This document shows, piece after piece, positions 1 to 8,551 of a stretch of DNA of 34,368 bases; the first letter of the stretch is position 1; each line of letters starts with the position of its first letter. A model generated the notes under the pieces. The model made no database searches, was not told the DNA's origin, and saw only the letters and a list, made by a program, of their open reading frames with translations. Made by a program: the position numbers and the translations under genes. The DNA lies in assembly GCA_045546735.1 (NCBI GenBank), contig JAZQDJ010000015.1, positions 1 through 34,368 on the forward strand, given 5' to 3'. Source of the DNA: SVFI01 sp045546735. GTDB lineage: Bacteria; Bacillota; Clostridia; Lachnospirales; Lachnospiraceae.

Positions 1-1
1 C

Positions 2-1615
2 AATAACCTTTGTGTAGTCGGCGATGATGACCAGTCAATTTACAAATTCCGCGGTGCAAATATTCGCAACATCCTTGATTTTGAGCAGGTATATCCGGAT
101 GCCTGCGTTGTAAAATTGGAGCAGAATTACCGTTCGACCCAGAACATTCTCGACGCGGCAAATGCCGTGATTAAGAATAATGTCGGAAGAAAGTCGAAAG
201 CCCTTTGGACAGCACAGGGCGCGGGAAGTCTTGTTCATTTCAGACATTTTGATACGGGAAAAGAAGAGGCGGAATATATTGCCGGTGATATTTCGTCCAA
301 ATACCATGCAGGGAAGTGGCGTTTTAATGAGTGTGCGGTGCTTTATCGTACCAATGCACAGTCCCGTCTTTTAGAAGAGCAGTTTATCCGCTCAAACATT
401 CCTTACAATGTGGTAGGAGGAGTGAACTTCTATTCCAGAAAAGAAATCAAAGATGTTCTTGCGTATTTAAAGACAATCGATAACGGAAGAGATGATTTGG
501 CAATCCGCCGCATTATTAATGTACCAAAGCGCGGTATCGGACAGACTTCCATTGCCAAGGTGCAGGATTATGCCGACCAGAATCAAATCAGCTTTTTTGA
601 GGCGCTTTGTCAGGCGCAGCAGATTACATCCCTCGGAAAGGCTGCAGCCAAAATTACGCCGTTTGTACAGCTGATTCAGCAGCTGAGGGCAAAAGCAGCT
701 GCTTATTCTATTGAAGATTTGATTCAGGATATTTTGGATGATACAGGATACATTTCCCAGCTTGAGGCGGATTCGGAAGAAGATGCGCAGACACGTATTG
801 AAAATATTGATGAATTGATTTCGAAGGCCGTTTCATATGAAAATGAGCATGATGAGCCGAGTCTTTCGGGATTTTTGGAGGAAGTGGCGCTGATTGCAGA
901 CATTGACAATGTAGATGATGCGTATGACCGCGTGCTTCTTATGACACTTCACAGTGCCAAGGGTCTGGAATTTGAAAATGTATATCTTTCCGGAATGGAA
1001 GACGGTGTGTTCCCGAGTTATATGACGATTATGTCCGATGATTCCACAGAGGTAGAAGAGGAAAGACGTCTTGCCTACGTCGGAATTACGCGTGCCAAAA
1101 AAGAACTGACCATCTCTGCGGCAAAACAGCGCATGCTTCGCGGACAGACACAGTACAATCCGATCAGCCGTTTTATAAAAGAAATCCCGCAGCAGCTTTT
1201 AGACAATCGTCTTCCGGTTTATAAGCGTGATTTTGAAGATTACGATGATGATTCGAGCCAGAGAATCAGTTTTAAGCAAAAACCATATTCCTATGCAGGA
1301 AGCAACACAGGAAGTAATGCAGCATACAAAGCGCCGGCGAATATTTTCAGCAAAGTACGTCCGAAGGCGGTTTTGAAGCCGAAAACAACACCGAATGAAG
1401 TTAAGCCGTTTATCGCTCAAGTTTCGGAGGCGAATAAAATACCGGCTGCTGCGATAAACTATACGACAGGAGACCGCGTGCGCCATTTCCGTTTCGGTGA
1501 CGGAACGGTTCTTCATATGGAGCCGGGACCGAAAGATACGAAGGTGACGGTAGAGTTCGACGGTTGCGGAAAGAAAATCATGTATGCAACTTTTGCAAAG
1601 CTTACGAAAATTTAA
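2..1615 (+). CDS. pcrA: ATP-dependent DNA helicase PcrA/UvrD, C-terminal part (5' truncated by window)
   Basis: This is the 3' part of an SF1 3'-5' DNA helicase used in excision repair, replication restart and removal of recombinase. The frame is open from base 2, so the true start lies upstream. The visible SF1A motifs are VGDDDQSIYKFRGA (bases 17-58, motif III), QNYRST (bases 122-139, motif IV), TLHSAKGLEFENVYL (about 944-988, motif V) and EEERRLAYVGITRAKKEL (about 1052-1105, motif VI). The Walker A and DEFQDT motifs lie off the left edge. A low-complexity linker (about 1230-1450) leads to a C-terminal Tudor-like segment (GDRVRHFRFGDGTV onward), which in PcrA contacts RNA polymerase. The next gene follows after 75 bases. 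The assignment to PcrA rather than RecB or Rep rests on this C-terminal segment. Confidence 0.95.
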   Translation, partial: NNLCVVGDDDQSIYKFRGANIRNILDFEQVYPDACVVKLEQNYRSTQNILDAANAVIKNNVGRKSKALWTAQGAGSLVHFRHFDTGKEEAEYIAGDISSKYHAGKWRFNECAVLYRTNAQSRLLEEQFIRSNIPYNVVGGVNFYSRKEIKDVLAYLKTIDNGRDDLAIRRIINVPKRGIGQTSIAKVQDYADQNQISFFEALCQAQQITSLGKAAAKITPFVQLIQQLRAKAAAYSIEDLIQDILDDTGYISQLEADSEEDAQTRIENIDELISKAVSYENEHDEPSLSGFLEEVALIADIDNVDDAYDRVLLMTLHSAKGLEFENVYLSGMEDGVFPSYMTIMSDDSTEVEEERRLAYVGITRAKKELTISAAKQRMLRGQTQYNPISRFIKEIPQQLLDNRLPVYKRDFEDYDDDSSQRISFKQKPYSYAGSNTGSNAAYKAPANIFSKVRPKAVLKPKTTPNEVKPFIAQVSEANKIPAAAINYTTGDRVRHFRFGDGTVLHMEPGPKDTKVTVEFDGCGKKIMYATFAKLTKI

Positions 1616-1690
1616 GTAGTAAACAGAATAAAAATGTGATAGAATAAATTATATTTTAGGGGCAACCATAGCAGAAAGGTGGATGGAGTT

Positions 1691-1954
1691 ATGAAAAATA
1701 TGAAACTTGATGATGTGATCGCAATGATTAAAGCAAACGATTTGATCAAAAAAGAGGAAGAGAAGAAATCAAACCCGATTCTTTGGATTCTTGCAATCGT
1801 TGGTGCAGTTGCAGCAATCGCTGCCATCGCATATGCAGTTTATCTGTATTTTACACCGGATTATCTTGAGGACTTCGAAGATGATTTTGACGATGATTTC
1901 GATGACGACTTCTTCGAGGACAGCATGGAAGATGCTGCAAAAGATGCTGAATAA
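1691..1954 (+). CDS. small single-pass membrane protein with acidic Asp-rich tail
   Basis: An 87-aa protein of unknown function. A polar N-terminal part (residues 1-25, rich in Lys and Glu) is followed by one transmembrane helix (about residues 26-49, rich in Ala and Ile) and a very acidic tail in which Asp, Glu and Phe alternate (DDFDDDF-type). I chose ATG 1691 because AAAGGTGG (1675-1682) sits 8 bases before it. The in-frame GTG at 1679 overlaps that site. An intrinsic terminator follows. A weak promoter (-10 TAGAAT at 1640-1645) may lie in the gap after pcrA. Small membrane proteins like this are frequent in Lachnospiraceae. I do not recognise a named family and infer no function. Confidence 0.8.
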   Translation: MKNMKLDDVIAMIKANDLIKKEEEKKSNPILWILAIVGAVAAIAAIAYAVYLYFTPDYLEDFEDDFDDDFDDDFFEDSMEDAAKDAE

Positions 1955-1985
1955 TCCATACGCATAAGTGAATAGAACAGATTGA

Positions 1986-2015
1986 AACGGGATTCCTAAG
2001 GAGTCCCGTTTTTTA
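1986..2015 (+). terminator. intrinsic terminator after the small membrane protein gene
   Basis: An 11-bp stem with one G-T pair (arms 1986-1996 and 2000-2010) is followed by a T run. It lies 15 bases before the rlmD start, so rlmD either depends on readthrough or has a weak promoter here. Confidence 0.85.
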
Positions 2016-2029
2016 AAGTAGGAGCAGAT

Positions 2030-3457
2030 ATGAAAAAAGGTGAAATATACGAAGGGAAAGTGAGTTATGTAAACTTTCCGAACAAAGCAATTATCGAGCA
2101 TGAGGACGGAAAAGTAACGGTCAAGAATGCATTGCCGGGACAGACTGTGGAGTATCGTGTGACGAAAAAGAAAAAAGGAAGAGCGGAAGGCAACGTCCTT
2201 CGTGTGCTTGAAAAATCTCCGGTGGAGATTGAGCCGTCCTGCCCGCATTTCGGGGAGTGCGGAGGGTGTACCTATCAGAATCTTCCGTATGAAAAGCAAT
2301 TGGAACTCAAAGCAGGACAGGTGAAGAAGTTACTGGATGAGGTTTACATAAAACAAAACAAAGAGCCTTCTTACACATTTGAAGGAATCAAGGGAAGTCC
2401 AAAGCAGTTTGCATACCGCAATAAGATGGAGTTTTCTTTCGGTGATGCATTTAAGGATGGTCCGCTCAGTCTCGGTATGCATAAGCGCGGGAGTTTTTAT
2501 GATATAGTGACCGTGGATCATTGTCAGATTGTAGATGATGATTTCCGTTTGATTTTGCAGACGACGCTTGATTTTATGAGAGAAAAAGAAGTGCCTTTCT
2601 ATCATCGCATGCGTGGGGAGGGATATGTAAGACATCTTCTTGTCCGCAAAGCGGTAAAGACCGGTGAGATTATGGTGGCGCTGATTACGACGTCGCAGGT
2701 TGCAGGGCTTGGCGGTAGGAATGCAGAGGAGCTTTTAGAAGAGTTTGTTTCTGAATTATGTAAACTGGAAGGGGGCTTAGCCGGAAAGCTTACGGGAATT
2801 CTTCATACTCAAAATGATTCTGTGGCAGATGTTGTAAAGAATGACGGAACGAAGGTACTTTTCGGTCAGGACTATTTCTATGAGGAACTTCTCGGACTGA
2901 AATTTAAGATTACGGAGTTTTCTTTCTTTCAGACAAATTCACTCGGCGCAGAAGTCCTTTATGATACAGCACGTTCCTACATTGGCGATTTGACAGGCGG
3001 TGGTAAGCCGGACAAAGTGGTGTTTGATTTGTATTCCGGAACAGGAACCATCGCACAGCTTATGGCGCCGGTTGCAAAGAAGGTCATCGGTGTGGAAATC
3101 GTGGAAGAAGCGGTAGAAGCGGCGAAAAAGAATGCAGAACTTAATGGTTTACATAACTGCGACTTTATCGCAGGCGATGTACTGAAAGTTTTGGATGATA
3201 TCGAAGAAAAGCCGGACTTTATTATTTTGGACCCGCCGCGTGACGGAATTCACCCGAAGGCACTTAGAAAGATTATCGATTACGGGGTAGACAGACTGGT
3301 TTATATTTCTTGTAAGCCGACATCACTTGCCAGGGATTTGGAAGTTTTCGAGGAGTGTGGATATCGTATGGAGAAGGCGTGCTGCGTCGATATGTTCCCG
3401 GGAACGGTGCATGTGGAAACGGTCTGCCTTTTAGAGAGAGTGGCAAACAAAAAATGA
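2030..3457 (+). CDS. rlmD: 23S rRNA (uracil-5-)-methyltransferase RlmD/RumA family
   Basis: A 475-aa SAM-dependent methyltransferase that makes 5-methyluridine in 23S rRNA. In Gram-positives one such enzyme may modify both the RlmC and RlmD sites. Residues 1-62 form a TRAM RNA-binding domain. The 4Fe-4S cysteines are in CPHFGECGGCTYQ (about residues 71-83). The SAM-binding segment is FDLYSGTGTIAQLMA (about 339-353). DPPRDGIHP and the nucleophile-containing ISCKPTSLARDL follow near the C-terminus. The ATG is preceded by TAGGAG. Length is usual for the family and the C-terminus appears intact. The AT-rich cassette starts only 19 bases after the stop, with no terminator between. The 3' ends of rumA-type genes are reported integration sites for streptococcal mobile elements, but no integrase is visible here. 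Confidence 0.95.
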   Translation: MKKGEIYEGKVSYVNFPNKAIIEHEDGKVTVKNALPGQTVEYRVTKKKKGRAEGNVLRVLEKSPVEIEPSCPHFGECGGCTYQNLPYEKQLELKAGQVKKLLDEVYIKQNKEPSYTFEGIKGSPKQFAYRNKMEFSFGDAFKDGPLSLGMHKRGSFYDIVTVDHCQIVDDDFRLILQTTLDFMREKEVPFYHRMRGEGYVRHLLVRKAVKTGEIMVALITTSQVAGLGGRNAEELLEEFVSELCKLEGGLAGKLTGILHTQNDSVADVVKNDGTKVLFGQDYFYEELLGLKFKITEFSFFQTNSLGAEVLYDTARSYIGDLTGGGKPDKVVFDLYSGTGTIAQLMAPVAKKVIGVEIVEEAVEAAKKNAELNGLHNCDFIAGDVLKVLDDIEEKPDFIILDPPRDGIHPKALRKIIDYGVDRLVYISCKPTSLARDLEVFEECGYRMEKACCVDMFPGTVHVETVCLLERVANKK

Positions 3458-3476
3458 AAATGGAGAATGTTAGTAA

Positions 3477-3968
3477 GTGAGAGAATATAAATTGAGTGAA
3501 ATGGATAAAAGTATTATTCATAGTTTGAATTTTAGAGAAGGAAAAAATGGATTGAGCACATCCGGAAGAAGTGCAAAAAAAAATATTGTGTTGAACTTTC
3601 TTTATGAAAATGGTATGGAATATAGACATTTAGCGGGAAATACATATGAGGTTGAAATTAATAATACAAGATATTTAATGGTTATTTCATGTTATGGGGA
3701 GTCCAGAAAACATAATTCTTCCTATACCGTCGGAAAAGAAACAGCAGATGGATTTTTAGGTGAATATGATGGATGGCATTGCTTATTTGCTGAAATTTCT
3801 GAGGAGGGTAGTGTTAAGGATTTAAAAATAGGAAAAGGTGATGAGTTGATACTTACAGAACATCCAAGAAGTAGTGGGAAAGGTGTGTATCACGCAATTG
3901 CCAAAAATGTTGTTGATGAGTTTACGACATTTGAGGATTGGTACAAGGAAAAAATAGGAGCGATGTAA
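3477..3968 (+). CDS. hypothetical protein, first gene of the nuclease-helicase cassette
   Basis: A 163-aa soluble protein with no transmembrane segment or recognisable motif. GTG 3477 is preceded by GGAG at 3462-3465. An in-frame ATG at 3501 lacks a ribosome binding site. The protein mixes basic and aromatic stretches (YRHLAGNTYEVEINNTRYLMVISCYGE, read in two parts, about residues 42-66) with a C-terminal Trp-containing helix (FEDWYKEKI). Its stop is one base before the next gene's GTG, and AGGAG at 3956-3960 inside its end serves that gene, so the two are almost certainly translated together. Base composition is AT-rich like the next two genes. Its conserved position suggests a partner or specificity subunit of the PLD protein and helicase. 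This is inference from context only. Confidence 0.8.
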   Translation: MREYKLSEMDKSIIHSLNFREGKNGLSTSGRSAKKNIVLNFLYENGMEYRHLAGNTYEVEINNTRYLMVISCYGESRKHNSSYTVGKETADGFLGEYDGWHCLFAEISEEGSVKDLKIGKGDELILTEHPRSSGKGVYHAIAKNVVDEFTTFEDWYKEKIGAM

Positions 3969-3969
3969 A

Positions 3970-5508
3970 GTGAAAAAAATAGATACTTTGAGCTATGTGG
4001 AGAGTTTAAATATTCCGGAAGGATATGTAGTAGAAAGGATAATTGCGACGACCTATTCATTACAGCCCGGGTTCATATATTTACTAATGACTTTAACAGA
4101 GCCCGTTGAGGAGGGCGTTTTTTGGGATGCTCTTGCAATGAGAAAATGTATAAATGATCCTCAGAGATTAAAGATATTTTATCAAGAAAACAAATTTATG
4201 TGCAAGGGGAGTAAAGTAACAGAAGATTTTTTGCAAATAATTGAGAATTGCTGTGTTCCTGTATCAGCAGGTAAATTTGCCTTTCATCCAAAGATTATAT
4301 TAGTAGAGTATAAAAAGACAGATGGTACGGAATTGAAACAAAGATTAATTGTAAGTTCAAGAAACCTTACAATCTCGGATATGGTAGAATGTGCAGTTGT
4401 GTTGGAGGGAGACGCAGCGGAATCTATTGAAAATATTAACGACATAAGTGGGCTTATAAGTTATGTGAATGAAAATGATTGGTATTTGGAAAAGAAAAAG
4501 GTAAGTGTATGTTTTCAGGGGAATGGAAATAAAAGCATTGGTAGTACTATGCCATTGTACGGGAATAAATGTAAAAAGATGATTGTATCTCCATTTTATT
4601 CTCATAACAATTTTTGTAATAAAATAGAAAATGCAGAATTCTATAAATGCTCAGAAATTCATGCAAAGATATATTTTTTTGAAGGAGAGAAAAAGAATTG
4701 GTTATGGGTTGGTTCTGCCAATTGTACAGTAAATGGACTAAATCATAATTATGAATGTCAAGTGGGGTTTGAAACAGAGCTGACAACTGCAGAATTTAGG
4801 GATTGGATTAGAGAAAAAAATGGGCAGGAGTTTTTACCGGAAGAAACTGTGGAAGACGATTCAAGTTCTCAGAAAACAGAGATGGATTCTTTTTTGGATA
4901 CTTACCGGTTGAAACTAAATATAAAGAAGAAAGATAGAACGAAAACTTTGTATGTTTGTAACGTTGAAATTGTACCTAAGGCATCAGAAAATACAATGAA
5001 TTGGGAATTCATTAATCAGTTTGACATTAGAATGTTAGGTGGAGGAAAATGTAGCCGGTGGAACGATGGAACGATGGAATGGGAGGGGGTCGCGAAAGAT
5101 ATAAGTTCATTTGCGGTGATTCGTTTGTTGAATGACCAAAGAGTGATAAAAATGAGCATGGATGAAGAAACAGAAGAGATAATGAAAGAATTGCTGAAAG
5201 AAAGAAGTAAAAAACTTGTGGCTGATTCTATGAACATGATTTTACCAACATTTAAATCAAATAATGAAACAAATGATAGAAACGATGAAGATGACGAAGA
5301 TGATTCTGTTGAAAGGAAATATGCCTGCGGTATCACTTTAAATGATGGAGTGTATGAGACATTGGTAAAGTTGTATGCTGCAAATGAGAAAAGATTGCTT
5401 CAAATAATAAGAAATCAAATATGCAATAATGCAGATTTATATGATGACAATGTAGTACATTTGATAAAAATGACGGAATGGATGGATTCTGAGAATGAAA
5501 GACAATAG
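3970..5508 (+). CDS. phospholipase D-superfamily (HKD) nuclease-like protein
   Basis: A 512-aa protein with two HKD-type half sites. The first is HPK at 106-108 with SSRNLT at 129-134 and Glu140. The second is HAK at 231-233 with GSAN at 248-251 and Glu262. The His-x-Lys...Asn...Glu pattern is that of PLD-family nucleases such as the restriction enzyme BfiI, in which two half sites form one active site. The region after about residue 290 is polar and of unknown fold, with an acidic stretch (about 432-445, NDEDDEDD). The start is GTG 3970 with AGGAG 9 bases upstream. The end overlaps the helicase start by 14 bases. No signal peptide is present, so a cytoplasmic nuclease acting on DNA or RNA is more likely than a lipase. 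Function is inferred from motifs and the helicase neighbour. Confidence 0.85.
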   Translation: MKKIDTLSYVESLNIPEGYVVERIIATTYSLQPGFIYLLMTLTEPVEEGVFWDALAMRKCINDPQRLKIFYQENKFMCKGSKVTEDFLQIIENCCVPVSAGKFAFHPKIILVEYKKTDGTELKQRLIVSSRNLTISDMVECAVVLEGDAAESIENINDISGLISYVNENDWYLEKKKVSVCFQGNGNKSIGSTMPLYGNKCKKMIVSPFYSHNNFCNKIENAEFYKCSEIHAKIYFFEGEKKNWLWVGSANCTVNGLNHNYECQVGFETELTTAEFRDWIREKNGQEFLPEETVEDDSSSQKTEMDSFLDTYRLKLNIKKKDRTKTLYVCNVEIVPKASENTMNWEFINQFDIRMLGGGKCSRWNDGTMEWEGVAKDISSFAVIRLLNDQRVIKMSMDEETEEIMKELLKERSKKLVADSMNMILPTFKSNNETNDRNDEDDEDDSVERKYACGITLNDGVYETLVKLYAANEKRLLQIIRNQICNNADLYDDNVVHLIKMTEWMDSENERQ

Positions 5509-8500
5509 GGATATAATAAGTTCATATAATGGGATAAAAGCAGGTGTAAAGGAATTTCAAAAAAAATCGGTAAAAAGCCTGGCGGAGAAGTTTTATCTCA
5601 ATGGAAAAGAGAAACTTGTTTTAGCTGATGAAGTTGGTATGGGGAAAACATATGTCTGTCGAGGATTGATAGAACTGGGAAAAGAGTTAAAAGAGGGTGG
5701 TTGTTTTACGACACTGTACATAGCTCCCAATGAGTATGTTTCCAAACAGAATCTGTCGGAATTGTGTAAAGGATTTGTTTTAGATAGTAAAAAAGTTTAC
5801 AAAAATAAACGTTTATCGGAATTAGGATTGAAATCAAAGAAAGAGGGGTATCAGATTCTTTCATTTAGTGCAGGTATGTTTTTTAACATAAATGCAAGTA
5901 CAACAGGAACCGGAGAAGAAAGAATTCAAATATGTAAATATATTACGAATGCCATAAAGATTTTGAATAATGAATTAGAGTATACAAAGGAAATATCAAA
6001 TTGGATTGGATGGTTGGAAATGCTTTGGTCATCAATGGCAAATGCAGGAAAATCGGGTTCCAATAGTTGCAGATATTATTATTATGATGGAAATACTAAG
6101 CTTCCTAAAGAGGAGTATATTAATGAGTTTTCAAAATCATATTTGGATTTTAGGAATGGTTGTATTCTGGAAAATGGTTTAACGGTAGAAGAAGCTAAAA
6201 TCATATACAGGATATTGAGGGAAGAATGTAATCTCTCGGATGAAAATTATTTATCATGTATAAACAAAGTGTATGGCGCAATAAAACAGCAAGGCAAGTT
6301 CGAGGAGATTATTTCGAACTGCTATTCCTTAGAGAGAAAGTTGCATGAAAAGCTGCGAGGTGCAATCCATCAGACTGAGTTTACAGAAAAGGAATTATCC
6401 TATGTAAAAGAAGTTATGAACCTGATGATACCATACTATACGAATGATGGTGGGGAGGTATATAATGGTTGGTCCAATAAGTTCTTTCAAAAACTTCGTG
6501 AAGTTGCAAACAGAAGGAATTTTCAAAAATTACAACCGGACTTTATTATTTTAGATGAGTTTCACAAATACTTTTCCGGAGATGTAAGAGAAAAAATTGA
6601 TCGTTATTTAGAGGATGTACCTAATGTTAAATTACTGTTGGTATCAGCAACACCTTATAAAATGAGTTTGAAATCGGTTGCCTTGATGTCAACAGAAATA
6701 GATATGGCAGATTTGGATGACACGGATGAGGCATCCGGTCAGAAGAAAAGAATAGAATATGGTTTGGATACATGTTTTTCGGGATATGCAGAATTGTATG
6801 AATATATTTCACGTGATGTAGATGGAGCGAAAGAGATACAGAGCCATTTTGAAAAGATTGTAAATGGATTTAAAAGCTTGAAAACGGCGGATAAAGAGAC
6901 ATTTGAGAAGATATGGGAGTTATGTAAAACGAGTAAGCAGCAAATTCAGGAAAAAGTACGGGATTACATTGTAAGGACAGAAAGAGCAACTCTTTTATGC
7001 GAAAAAAATACAGAAACAATTATTTATTCTGACTTTAATGAAGAGGAAATGAAGTTTGACTGTGATATGGTTCATAAAATGGTCCAAGGCGAAATAGGAA
7101 TAAATACGGCAGTGTTTTATGCGAAAATGGCACCATTTCCAATGTCCTTTTCTGAAGGATATGAAACATTAGGCTATGAGAAATCAGCACAAGATAACCA
7201 TAAATTTATGGAAAACTTGGCAAGATTTGATAATGCTGTTTTTTGGGATGGCTCCACGATGCCTAATCATTTCAGATTAAATAAATTATGTGACGCATTT
7301 TTATGGGATGATAATGTCAAAAAGGCACTTTGGATTCCACCAACCGGTTCAAAAAAATTAGAAGGTTTTTGGAAAGAATTAGGTGGACTAAGTAAAGTTG
7401 TGGTATTTGCCGGACATATTATGACGATAAAAAGCATTGCGGCTATAATATCATCACAAATGAAGAGGAGTGAGAATGGGACCCTTGAGGAAGGGGTGTT
7501 TACAACACCGCCGGAAGAGGATTTTAATAAAATTATTGATGGAATAGAAAAAGGTAGTACGGATTATCAAGGAGAACCTTGCGTGTGCTTTTACAAGATT
7601 TTGAAGCCGTTGAGTGAAAATGAGACAATGGTAAGACGAAAAGCAAGGGAATATGGAGCGGCATTTTATGAATATATGAAAGAGAATAAAAGTGTTTTAG
7701 AATATGCCGGGGTACATGATAGCCAATCTTTATATGAATATTGCAAAAATGGAGATTTAGAAGGAGTAATAGAGGAATATGTTTTTTTGCTTATAAAGGA
7801 TAAGGAGAATATTTGGGAGAAACTGGATATATTCTCAAAAGTATTGTCATCTAAGGAAAGAGGAAGGGTAAGCTTTTATAAAAAGAGTAATTCCAAAGAT
7901 GTAACAAAAGAAAATGTTCATTGTAGCATGGCTGACTTGTACGGAGAAGAAACAGGAAACAAAGATTTTATAAAAGAAGCTTTTAATTCACCATTTTATC
8001 CCTTTATCCTTGCTACTACACCGATTGCGCAGGAAGGTTTGAATTTTCAGAATTATGCAGATAAAACATTCCATTGGAGAAATCCTGTATCACCAATAGA
8101 TTATGAACAAAGAGAAGGTCGAGTTAATAGATACAGAAATGTTTCTGTTCGAAAGGCATTAAAACGTAAATATGGTGAGGGAGAATGGAAAGATATATTT
8201 GAAAAGGAATCTGAGTTTGTAAAAAACGTCGGGAAAGAATATGGGGGATTAAATCCGGATTGGATTACTACAATCGAAGGAGGCAAGATATATTCATATA
8301 TGATATCCCATAAAGAAAGCAGGGAAAGTAAAGTCGTAGATATCATATTAAGAGCGGTTGATAATTATAGAGTCTCTCTTGGATATGGGGTTTCTAATGA
8401 TGTAGTAAGTAAAATAAGAGAAAATGCGGAGACGTTAGGTGTTAGTTGCGAATTTAAAGAGATTTTGTTAGATTTAAGTCCGACTGAATGCGTAGTTGCG

Positions 8501-8509
8501 GAAGTTTGA
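5495..8509 (+). CDS. SF2 helicase-like ATPase (DEXH, SNF2/RapA-like) of defence-type cassette
   Basis: A 1004-aa protein with a complete set of SF2 motifs: FQKKSV (21-26, Q-like), ADEVGMGKT (44-52, Walker A), DEFH (354-357, Walker B), SATP (384-387, motif III), TTPIAQEGLNF (841-851, motif V) and QREGRVNR (872-879, motif VI). About 290 residues separate motifs I and II and about 450 separate motifs III and V, so large insertions interrupt the two RecA lobes. The motif VI form resembles DNA translocases of restriction, DISARM and RapA type rather than RNA DEAD-box enzymes. ATG 5495 overlaps the nuclease gene, so coupled translation is likely. The gene is AT-rich (17 GC in bases 7741-7800). A sigma-A-type promoter lies 8 bases past the stop. 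A motor that loads or is gated by the PLD nuclease is a reasonable inference. Confidence 0.88.
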   Translation: MKDNRDIISSYNGIKAGVKEFQKKSVKSLAEKFYLNGKEKLVLADEVGMGKTYVCRGLIELGKELKEGGCFTTLYIAPNEYVSKQNLSELCKGFVLDSKKVYKNKRLSELGLKSKKEGYQILSFSAGMFFNINASTTGTGEERIQICKYITNAIKILNNELEYTKEISNWIGWLEMLWSSMANAGKSGSNSCRYYYYDGNTKLPKEEYINEFSKSYLDFRNGCILENGLTVEEAKIIYRILREECNLSDENYLSCINKVYGAIKQQGKFEEIISNCYSLERKLHEKLRGAIHQTEFTEKELSYVKEVMNLMIPYYTNDGGEVYNGWSNKFFQKLREVANRRNFQKLQPDFIILDEFHKYFSGDVREKIDRYLEDVPNVKLLLVSATPYKMSLKSVALMSTEIDMADLDDTDEASGQKKRIEYGLDTCFSGYAELYEYISRDVDGAKEIQSHFEKIVNGFKSLKTADKETFEKIWELCKTSKQQIQEKVRDYIVRTERATLLCEKNTETIIYSDFNEEEMKFDCDMVHKMVQGEIGINTAVFYAKMAPFPMSFSEGYETLGYEKSAQDNHKFMENLARFDNAVFWDGSTMPNHFRLNKLCDAFLWDDNVKKALWIPPTGSKKLEGFWKELGGLSKVVVFAGHIMTIKSIAAIISSQMKRSENGTLEEGVFTTPPEEDFNKIIDGIEKGSTDYQGEPCVCFYKILKPLSENETMVRRKAREYGAAFYEYMKENKSVLEYAGVHDSQSLYEYCKNGDLEGVIEEYVFLLIKDKENIWEKLDIFSKVLSSKERGRVSFYKKSNSKDVTKENVHCSMADLYGEETGNKDFIKEAFNSPFYPFILATTPIAQEGLNFQNYADKTFHWRNPVSPIDYEQREGRVNRYRNVSVRKALKRKYGEGEWKDIFEKESEFVKNVGKEYGGLNPDWITTIEGGKIYSYMISHKESRESKVVDIILRAVDNYRVSLGYGVSNDVVSKIRENAETLGVSCEFKEILLDLSPTECVVAEV

Positions 8510-8516
8510 CACCGGG

Positions 8517-8545
8517 TTGACACGTAGATTGCCCGGTGTTAAAAT
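8517..8545 (+). promoter_or_regulatory. strong sigma-A-type promoter for the downstream structured RNA, nested in an inverted repeat
   Basis: TTGACA (8517-8522), a 17-base spacer and TAAAAT (8540-8545). An 8-bp perfect inverted repeat (ACACCGGG 8509-8516 and CCCGGTGT 8532-8539) brackets the -35 and abuts the -10. It could act as an operator, or as a weak hairpin at the end of the helicase transcript (no T run follows). Expected transcription start is about 8552. Confidence 0.75.
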
Positions 8546-8551
8546 AGCCGT

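Noticed and set aside
1769..2299. A 176-codon minus-strand frame
   Set aside because: It overlaps a terminator and the start of rlmD and has no ribosome binding site or recognisable domain.
3477..8509. A complete DISARM or BREX system
   Set aside because: Only a helicase-like and a PLD-like protein are shared in type with DISARM. No DUF1998 protein, methyltransferase or PglZ is present.
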